This document shows positions 58,641-64,000 of a DNA stretch of 64,000 bases, piece after piece (the stretch's first letter is position 1; each line of letters opens with the position of its first letter). The DNA is from a bacterium (GTDB lineage Bacteria > Vulcanimicrobiota > Xenobia > Xenobiales > Xenobiaceae). The stretch covers positions 22,906-86,905 of the forward strand of contig JALHDH010000002.1 of assembly GCA_022839105.1 (NCBI GenBank), read 5' to 3'. The position numbers were made by a program, and so were the translations under genes. A model generated the notes under the pieces. The model was given only the letters and a program-made list of their open reading frames with translations, was not told where the DNA came from and made no database searches.

Positions 58641-58716
58641 GCGTTGGTTGCCGGGAATCCTTCCCCGTTCCGAGCGTTGGTTGCCGGGAATCCCCTTCCC
58701 GGCAACCAGCGTTTTT
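58641..58716 (+). terminator. Intrinsic terminator with duplicated 5' arm
   Basis: A 20-base sequence (gcgttggttgccgggaatcc) occurs twice, at 58641-58660 and 58674-58693. Its inverse ttcccggcaaccagcg (58696-58711) follows, then TTTTT (58712-58716). The second copy and the inverse make the terminator stem; the first copy could pair with the same arm instead. Confidence 0.85.
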
Positions 58717-58721
58717 GGGGT

Positions 58722-59288
58722 TCAGCAGGGCCGCTCGGGGGAGGTCAGGCCGGCAGGGAGCAGGCAGATCTTCAGGTGTCGGGCGGCCGTGAGGGCGGGG
58801 AGCGTCAGGAGCAGGGCGGCCCCTGCTTCCAGGGGGCCGTGGAGGACCCAGGTGATCTTGGCCATCTGGAGCGGGAAGTAGCCCATCCAGGCCACCAGTC
58901 CCAGGACCAGGGTGGTGTGGAAGAGGCTGGCCACGACGGTGGCGGTCGCCGCCGCCGCGCGCCAGGCGCCGGGCCAGAAGGCCAGGATGCGGACGTAGAC
59001 GCCCCAGGCCACCACCCCGACCAGGAGCCGAGGAAGAATCTGGACGATCGGGTCCGGAGGGGCGAAGCCGCGCAAGAGGCAGAAGCACCCGAAGATCCCC
59101 CCGACCAGGGCGCCGGAGACCGGTCCCGCGATCAGTCCTGCCAGGATCACGGGGACCGGCATGATCGTGAGGGCCTGGCCCGGGGTGGGGACCGGGATGA
59201 AGCCCAGGCCCGTGGCCCCCAGGGCCATGGCCAGGGCAGCCAGAAGCCCGGTCAAGGTCAGTTGTCGGATGGAGAGAGGGCGCATCAT
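58722..59288 (-). CDS. ECF transporter substrate-binding S component
   Basis: A 188-residue membrane protein with about six helices. The segment IPVPTPGQALTIMPVPVILAGLIAGPVSGALVGGIFG is typical of ECF vitamin-transporter S components, which bind a vitamin or its precursor and pair with a shared EcfT/EcfA module. The required energising module is not in the window. The substrate cannot be read; folate, pantothenate and pyridoxine-type S components look similar. No riboswitch is visible upstream. It converges on ptb. Confidence 0.8.
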   Translation of the reverse strand: MMRPLSIRQLTLTGLLAALAMALGATGLGFIPVPTPGQALTIMPVPVILAGLIAGPVSGALVGGIFGCFCLLRGFAPPDPIVQILPRLLVGVVAWGVYVRILAFWPGAWRAAAATATVVASLFHTTLVLGLVAWMGYFPLQMAKITWVLHGPLEAGAALLLTLPALTAARHLKICLLPAGLTSPERPC

Positions 59289-59368
59289 TCCTCGCCTGGG
59301 GACTTCCGCAGGCCTGGGGCCTGACGCGGGCGGTCCTTTCCGCCTGGGGGTGCCCGGGACCTTCCCGG

Positions 59369-59815
59369 CTACTCTTCGAAGTGGGTTCCCTGGTAGATGT
59401 CCTGAAGGACCCCGGCTGCCATCCGCGCGCTCTCCAGGGCGCCCTGCAGGGCGCCGCCGTGCATGGCCTGGACCGACAGGATGATGGCGTTGCAGGCCAG
59501 CGAGATGGCTCTCAAGGCCTCGCGCAGGGCGTTGAGCAGGTAGCGGGTGGTCAGATCGTCCGGCTCGACGACCTGGCTGGCCTGCTCTGCGGCGGCCTGG
59601 AAGCTCTCCCCCAGGCTCGAGACCTGGGCCGTCAGGGCCGAGGCCGAGATGGCCCGCAGCTCCAGCTCCGCCACCAGGCCCGCCAGTTCCTCAAAGGCCG
59701 GAGGGCCCATGGAGCTCAGCTCCAGGGCCTCGAGATAGTCCTGGGAAAGGTCCGTGGGGACCCATCCGTTCCAGAAGCCCTCGGCCAGGGCCTGGGCCAC
59801 CTCGCTTCGCTGCAT
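59369..59815 (-). CDS. Hypothetical helical protein
   Basis: A 148-residue, largely alpha-helical protein with no signal peptide, no cysteine pairs and no recognised motif. Three long amphipathic helices can be drawn (about 35-65, 67-87 and 96-140), which suggests a four-helix-type bundle. ATG 59815 has GGAGG four bases upstream; an in-frame ATG at 59878 (GAAGG before it) would add 21 mostly Gly/Arg/Pro residues. It is divergent from fakA and upstream of the ECF S-component gene on the same strand. Function unknown. Confidence 0.6.
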   Translation of the reverse strand: MQRSEVAQALAEGFWNGWVPTDLSQDYLEALELSSMGPPAFEELAGLVAELELRAISASALTAQVSSLGESFQAAAEQASQVVEPDDLTTRYLLNALREALRAISLACNAIILSVQAMHGGALQGALESARMAAGVLQDIYQGTHFEE

Positions 59816-59946
59816 GCCGCCTCCGGCGGTCCGCCTGCTTCGCGGTGGAGAGGCGGCTCCCATCTCGATATACACCATTTCGGGGCCTTCTGGGAACCTC
59901 CCGGCGGGGATCCGGCTCCAGGAGGTTCGGCGAACGCTTCTTCGTC

Positions 59947-59975
59947 TTGCGCGGCGGGCATGGGGATGCTACCAT
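59947..59975 (+). promoter_or_regulatory. Putative promoter of fakA-fakB
   Basis: TTGCGC (59947-59952), a 17-base spacer ending in TGC, then TACCAT (59970-59975). This is the best-spaced hexamer pair seen in the window. The predicted start is about 59982, giving a long leader before TTG 60202. Confidence 0.5.
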
Positions 59976-60012
59976 CATGTTGGTCCTCATCCCTGATCAA
60001 CCTGGATTGATA

Positions 60013-60134
60013 CGGGCCCGGAAGGCCCGGGAGCATCTGGCCCCTGCGGGGGTTGAACCGCTCGGCAATCACTGCGTCAAGCAATTAGGGGAGATCGGGG
60101 AGGGATGTCCGGGGCCGGCCATGACGCCGGCCCC
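60013..60134 (+). promoter_or_regulatory. Structured leader hairpins upstream of fakA
   Basis: First hairpin: CGGGCC (60013-60018) with GGCCCG (60024-60029). Second: nine-base arms GGGGCCGGC (60111-60119) and GCCGGCCCC (60126-60134), followed by CACCTTTCC. The second could act as a weak terminator or attenuator 67 bases before the start codon. I do not recognise a riboswitch family. Confidence 0.4.
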
Positions 60135-60201
60135 CACCTTTCCGCCATGGCCCGGTTGGCGAAGCGGTCCTGAGCCAGCCCCCCAGGCCGGGAGTTTCTG
60201 C

Positions 60202-61875
60202 TTGGAAACCACGCATTGTGACGGAAAGCTGCTCAAGCGCCTGCTGGTAGCCGGGGGGCGTTGGCTTTCCCTGCACCGCGGCGTCCTCAACGAGTTGAAC
60301 GTCTTCCCGGTCCCCGACGGGGACACCGGGACCAACCTCTCCTTGACGATGCGGGGGGCGCTCTCTCCGCTGCTGGCGCGACGGGCGCCCGAAAGGGTCG
60401 GCGAGGTGGCCCTGGCGGCGGCTCGGGGCGCCCTGATGGGCGCGCGGGGCAACTCCGGGGTCATCCTCTCGCAGATCCTGCACGGTTTCGCCCAGGGCCT
60501 CTCCACCTGCGAGCGTGCGGACACGGCCAACCTGGCCCAGGCCCTCGAGGCCTCCTCCTCGGCGGCCTACGGGGCGGTGGCTCAGCCTCGCGAGGGCACG
60601 ATCCTGACCGTGATCCGCGAGGTGGCCGGAAGGGCCCGCCAGGTGGCCCGAGGCAGCCACGAGCTCTCCGACTTCTTCGCAACGCTCGCCACCCACGCCC
60701 GCGAGGTCCTGGTTTCGAGCCGGGACGAGCTGGCCATCCTCAAGGAGGCCGGCGTGGTCGACGCCGGAGGCCTGGGCCTGGTCTACATGCTCGAGGGCAT
60801 GCTCAAGGTGACCCAGGGCCAGCAACTGACCTCTCCGGAGGATCTCCCCGTCGGGAACCTGCCCGCCCGGGAGACCTTGGAGTCGGAGATTACCTTCCGC
60901 TACTGCACCGAATTCCTGGTCGAGGGGACGGATCTCGAACCGGAGGCCCTGCGCCCGATTCTCGAAGAGCTCGGGGACTCGCTGGTCCTGGCCCGGACCG
61001 GCGATCTGCTCAAGGTCCACATCCACACCAATGACCCCCAGAAGGTCGAGGCCCTGGTCACCCCCGGATCGCGCCGCTTCCGCCGCAAGGTCGAGGACAT
61101 GCGCGAGCAGAACCAGCGCCGGCGCGAGGACCTCGAACGGGGCATCTCGCCGGCCCGCCACGAATCGGCCAGTCCGGAATTCCAGGGTGAGCTGCAGTTG
61201 ATCGAGCCCCCCGAGACCGGGCTGGTGGTGGCCAGGAACCTGCCTCCCATGGTCTCCATCGCCTCCGGCGAAGGCCTGGAGGCCTACTTCCAGGCCTGGG
61301 GCCTGCAGGTGGTTCCCGGCGGGCAGACCCTCAACCCCAGCACCCGCGAGATCCTGGAGGCCATCCAGAAGGTGGCGGGCCGGGGGGAAGAGGTCCTGGT
61401 CCTGCCCAACAACTCCAACTGCACCGCGGCCGCCTGCCAGGCCGCGCGCCTGGCCGAGGTGCCGGTGCGGGTCCTGGACACGCGTTGTCCCTCCCAGGCC
61501 GTGGCCCTGCTCAGCCATCAGGCCGGTCCGGCGGCCCTGGAAGAGCGCCTGCAGGCCCAGTGCCACGGCGAGGTCACCCGGGCGGTCAAGGAGGCCCTGG
61601 TCCAGGGGCACCAGATCCGCAAGGGGGAGTACCTGGCCTTGTGGGGCAGCCATCTCACCGGCGTCCAGGCGACCTTCTCCCAGGCCGTGCTCAGCCTGCT
61701 TCAGGCACCACCACGGGACGATTTCTCCCGTCTGGTCCTGGTGGCCGGGGAGGACTGCGACCCGGACGAGATCGAGACCCTTCTTCTGGAGATCGGCCGA
61801 CTGCATCCGGCGGCTCGGGTCGAGTTCCTCTGGGGAGGCCAGCCCCACCATCCCGCCCTGATCACCCTGGAGTAG
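60202..61875 (+). CDS. fakA: Fatty acid kinase subunit A (DAK phosphatase-like/YloV family)
   Basis: ATP-binding subunit that phosphorylates fatty acids held by FakB. The 557-residue protein begins at TTG 60202 (GGAG at seven bases). The N-terminal Dak2-like domain carries the metal/ATP motif NVFPVPDGDTGTNLSLTM and GARGNSGVILSQIL. A middle domain (about 215-330, VEGTDLEPEAL) and a DegV-like C-terminal domain (VSIASGEGLEAYFQAWG, GGQTLNPSTREIL, LPNNSNCTAAACQAA) match YloV/FakA. It lies 3 bp before a FakB-like gene, the classical pair. Together they recycle exogenous or released fatty acids into acyl phosphate for phospholipid synthesis. Confidence 0.93.
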   Translation: METTHCDGKLLKRLLVAGGRWLSLHRGVLNELNVFPVPDGDTGTNLSLTMRGALSPLLARRAPERVGEVALAAARGALMGARGNSGVILSQILHGFAQGLSTCERADTANLAQALEASSSAAYGAVAQPREGTILTVIREVAGRARQVARGSHELSDFFATLATHAREVLVSSRDELAILKEAGVVDAGGLGLVYMLEGMLKVTQGQQLTSPEDLPVGNLPARETLESEITFRYCTEFLVEGTDLEPEALRPILEELGDSLVLARTGDLLKVHIHTNDPQKVEALVTPGSRRFRRKVEDMREQNQRRREDLERGISPARHESASPEFQGELQLIEPPETGLVVARNLPPMVSIASGEGLEAYFQAWGLQVVPGGQTLNPSTREILEAIQKVAGRGEEVLVLPNNSNCTAAACQAARLAEVPVRVLDTRCPSQAVALLSHQAGPAALEERLQAQCHGEVTRAVKEALVQGHQIRKGEYLALWGSHLTGVQATFSQAVLSLLQAPPRDDFSRLVLVAGEDCDPDEIETLLLEIGRLHPAARVEFLWGGQPHHPALITLE

Positions 61876-61878
61876 CCC

Positions 61879-62718
61879 TTGAGCGTCACCATCCTGACCG
61901 ATTCCACCTGCGATCTGCCCATCGAGCTCGTCAAGCAGAAGGGCCTGCACGTGGTCCCTCTGTACGTCCTCTTCGGCACCGAGACCTTCCGGGATGGCGT
62001 CACCCTGAGCAACGCCGACTTCTTTCGGAAGCTGGCCTCCTCGCCCGTCCACCCCAGCACCTCCCAACCCACGCCCGAGGACTTCCTGGAGGTCTATCGC
62101 CGGATACCTGGGCCGATCTTCTCGATGCATCTGGCCTCGACGCTCTCGGGGACCTTCAACTCGGCCACCCAGGCCGTGCGCCTGATGGGGGAGGAGGGCT
62201 CTCGCGTGCGGGTCTGGGACTCCGACTCGGTCACGGCGGGCCTGGGCCTTCTGGCCCTGGCGGCCTGCGAGGCGGCCCGGGAGGGGCAGGACCTGGACGG
62301 CATCGAGGCCCGCGTCAGGCAGGTCCGCCAGGACCTGCGGCTGCGCTTCACGGTCGAGACCTTGGACAACCTGGCCAAGGGAGGCCGGATCGGCCGGGCC
62401 CAGGCCCTTCTGGGCGGGCTGCTCAAGATCCGGCCCATCCTCTCGTTTGAGGACCACTCGGTGGTGCCGCTGGCCAAGGCCTTCGGCTTCGAGCAGGCGC
62501 TGAACCGCATCGTGGACATGGCCGCCGAAGACCATCGGCTCAAGCCCCTCCGCCGGATTTTCGTGATCCACGGCGCGGCGCCCCAGGCCGCAGACCGCCT
62601 CGAGCAGAAGGTCCGCGAGAAGATCCCCGGCGACTTCGAGATCCTCCGCACCGAGATCGGGGCCGTGATCGGGACCCACGTGGGCCCCGGGGCAGCGGGG
62701 TTGACCTACCACTCCTGA
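61879..62718 (+). CDS. fakB: DegV/FakB-family fatty-acid-binding protein
   Basis: The fatty-acid carrier subunit of the kinase pair. The 279-residue protein has the DegV fold: TILTDSTCDLPIEL at the N terminus, SQPTPEDFLEVY, the lipid headgroup loop LASTLSGTFNSA, ETLDNLAKGGRIGRA and IGTHVGPGAAGL at the C terminus. The TTG start is 3 bp after fakA. It would bind one fatty acid in a deep pocket and present it to FakA. Chain preference cannot be read from the sequence. Confidence 0.93.
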   Translation: MSVTILTDSTCDLPIELVKQKGLHVVPLYVLFGTETFRDGVTLSNADFFRKLASSPVHPSTSQPTPEDFLEVYRRIPGPIFSMHLASTLSGTFNSATQAVRLMGEEGSRVRVWDSDSVTAGLGLLALAACEAAREGQDLDGIEARVRQVRQDLRLRFTVETLDNLAKGGRIGRAQALLGGLLKIRPILSFEDHSVVPLAKAFGFEQALNRIVDMAAEDHRLKPLRRIFVIHGAAPQAADRLEQKVREKIPGDFEILRTEIGAVIGTHVGPGAAGLTYHS

Positions 62719-62839
62719 GGACGGCTCCCGGTTCCCAGGAACCCCACCCTCCGTCATGTTTCGCAGGAGATTCCTGGGAGACATGCTGGATTGCGAGCCT
62801 GGCGAACTGAATCGCATCGGCCTGCCATCCCTGCCCAGG

Positions 62840-64000
62840 TCACCGGGCCAGTTGCCGGAGGCGCTCGAGCAGGGCCACCAGGTCGGGCCGCGTGGTCAGC
62901 GGATTCATCAGGGTGCAGCGCAGGTGGAGACCTGCGGGCAGCCGGGTCTGCACGATGTAGAAGGACCCCTCGTCCAGAAGTGCCTGGCGGAGCCGGGCCT
63001 GCAGGGCGTCCGGGTCCCCAACGTACCCCTCGGGCAGGTGGCGGAAGCACAGGATGTTGCTCTCCGGGACGTGCCCGGGCTCGAAGTCCGGGGCCTCGCG
63101 CAGCAGTTCCTCGAACTCGCGCGTCAGGGCGTGCGTGCGGTCCACGAACTCCTCGAAGACCTGGACGCCGTGATGTCGGAGGCAGGCATACAGGCGCAGG
63201 GCCATCATGGTCTTGGTGCACTCCAGCGTGCGGTGGGCGAGGTTGAACCACTCCTCGCGCGCCTCGCCGGCCAGCAGGTACGAGGCGCGCTGCGCGAAGG
63301 CGGAATAGGAGTCAGGGCCGCGCCGGAACACGACCGCGGTCAGGAGCGCGGGCATCATCATCATCTTGTGGGCATCCCACACGACCGAGTCGGCGCGCGC
63401 CAGGCCTTCCAGGAGATGCCGGTGCTGCCGGCTCAGGAGGGCCGAGGCTCCGTGGGCGCCGTCGACATGCAGCCACAGACCGTGCTCCTCGCAGAAGTCC
63501 GCCGCCACGGGGAGCGGGTCATAGGTGCCGGTGGCGGTCGAGCAGGCGTTGGCCACGACGGCCAGGACGCGGCGGCCCAGGCTCCTGGCGGTGGCCCGGG
63601 CCTCCTCGAGTCCGGACCGGGTCAGGCGGAACCGGGAATCGGTCGAGACCGGAATCGCGCCTTCGGCCCCCCATCCCATGACCTGGACGGCCCGCTTCGC
63701 GGAGTAGTGGGCGTGCTCGTTGACCAGGATGCAGGAGGGCTCGGTCTGCCCCGATTCCCAGACGCCGGCCTTGGCCTCGCGGGCTGCAAGCAGGGCCGTG
63801 AGATTGCCGGCAGAGCCGCCCGAGGTGAAGAAGCCGCCCGCCTCGGGGCCGTAGCCGATGAGGCCCGCCATCCACTCGATCAGTCGCCGCTCCAGGATCG
63901 AGGTCACGGGCCCCATCTCGAAGACCGCAGTCCCGTTGTTCAGCAGCGACCCCACCAGATCGCAGAGCGCGGCCGCCGGGAGGGGCGCCGACACCTGGTG
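62840..64000 (-). CDS. Group II PLP-dependent amino acid decarboxylase, 5' end outside window
   Basis: The C-terminal 387 residues of an aromatic-L-amino-acid/diaminobutyrate-type decarboxylase; the upstream part runs off the right edge. Seen: HQVSAPLP, SGGSAGNLTALLAARE, NEHAHYSAKRA, the PLP aspartate and cofactor lysine in VDGAHGASALL and WDAHKMMMMP, and the C-terminal LHLRCTLMNPLTTR. Typical full proteins are about 470 residues, so about 80 are missing. The substrate could be 2,4-diaminobutyrate, tyrosine/DOPA, tryptophan or glutamate-like; the sequence in hand does not decide. It converges on fakB. Confidence 0.9.
   Translation of the reverse strand, partial: HQVSAPLPAAALCDLVGSLLNNGTAVFEMGPVTSILERRLIEWMAGLIGYGPEAGGFFTSGGSAGNLTALLAAREAKAGVWESGQTEPSCILVNEHAHYSAKRAVQVMGWGAEGAIPVSTDSRFRLTRSGLEEARATARSLGRRVLAVVANACSTATGTYDPLPVAADFCEEHGLWLHVDGAHGASALLSRQHRHLLEGLARADSVVWDAHKMMMMPALLTAVVFRRGPDSYSAFAQRASYLLAGEAREEWFNLAHRTLECTKTMMALRLYACLRHHGVQVFEEFVDRTHALTREFEELLREAPDFEPGHVPESNILCFRHLPEGYVGDPDALQARLRQALLDEGSFYIVQTRLPAGLHLRCTLMNPLTTRPDLVALLERLRQLAR

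Larger units (their letters stand above)
59816..60201. other. Intergenic leader region, 386 bp, upstream of fakA
   Basis: It contains the predicted fakA promoter and then a leader of about 220 bases holding at least two GC-rich hairpins. I found no tRNA or small RNA that I recognise and no protein-coding frame with a start signal. The T-loop-like GGTTCAACC at 60050-60058 on the minus strand does not fold into a cloverleaf. Confidence 0.5.

Noticed and set aside
60049..60058. Possible tRNA T-loop (GGTTCAACC on the minus strand)
   Set aside because: The flanking bases do not pair as a T stem and no acceptor, D or anticodon arms can be drawn.
1..64000. CRISPR arrays, insertion sequences, prophage, rRNA
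   Set aside because: No regularly spaced repeats, transposase, integrase, phage structural gene or rRNA-like stretch was seen on either strand.

Overview
The window is about 64 kb of GC-rich (roughly two-thirds G+C by eye) bacterial chromosome, densely packed with 58 protein genes on both strands. I see no rRNA, tRNA, CRISPR array, prophage or insertion sequence. Start codons are mixed: TTG and GTG are common, often in 4-base GTGA/TTGA/ATGA overlaps that imply translational coupling. The genes (type I-alpha glutamine synthetase, YvcK with N-terminal membrane helices, RapZ, a DUF881/DUF1290 pair, FakA/FakB, split Memo/AMMECR1, M13 peptidase, SxtJ/DUF5989 surface-glycan genes) do not fit one well-known genus. 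I infer an uncultured, deep-branching bacterium; without an rRNA gene I cannot place it.

Layout. 0-6 kb: ComEA-like protein, small protein, TyrRS, a subtilase carrying a glycogen-binding module, GpsA, DEAD-box helicase. 6.2-11.3 kb: a hybrid histidine kinase diverges from a surface-modification operon of a small SxtJ-like membrane protein, one 1003-residue protein joining a carbamoyltransferase to a membrane-anchored SGNH hydrolase, and a 59-residue DUF5989 protein. 11.4-20 kb: an MFS transporter, a PlsC-like acyltransferase, a cupin, then four hydrolases on one strand (M13 metallopeptidase, EF-hand/calpain cysteine protease, secreted esterase, secreted proline iminopeptidase). 20.4-22.7 kb: an MBOAT acyltransferase and SGNH partner with softer base composition. 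23-31.9 kb: fold-II PLP enzyme, secreted NlpC/CHAP-like protein, glycosyltransferase, ExoIII, an inositol-phosphatase/ADP-ribosylglycohydrolase fusion, YbjN-like protein, YvcK and RapZ.

31.9-39.1 kb: glutamine synthetase, then a five-gene operon (DUF4178 protein, 57-residue membrane protein, membrane-embedded spermidine-synthase-like enzyme, Tat-type FAD oxidoreductase lipoprotein, DUF350 protein). This is the most system-like block in the window and looks like an envelope polyamine or small-molecule modification module. 39.2-46.1 kb: DapA and most of the shikimate pathway (aroA, aroE, aroK, aroB, aroQ), with a response regulator bearing an RsbW-like ATPase domain coupled to aroB. 46.1-51.4 kb: secreted protein, TruB, Memo-like, AMMECR1, then a two-component pair. 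51.4-55.4 kb: GAF histidine kinase, sigma-70 family factor, DUF881 and DUF1290 proteins. 55.4-62.7 kb: a phosphotransacetylase/butyrate kinase fusion followed by a second phosphotransbutyrylase, an ECF S-component, an unknown protein, and FakA-FakB. The window ends inside a group II PLP decarboxylase.

Themes: several rare domain fusions (carbamoyltransferase-SGNH, subtilase-CBM48, IMPase-ADPRH, Pta-Buk), acyl/carbamoyl decoration of surface glycans, and acyl-phosphate metabolism (Pta/Buk/Ptb and FakAB). Four intergenic sites share an extended -10 element (TGCTANNNT), which may be the housekeeping promoter signature here.
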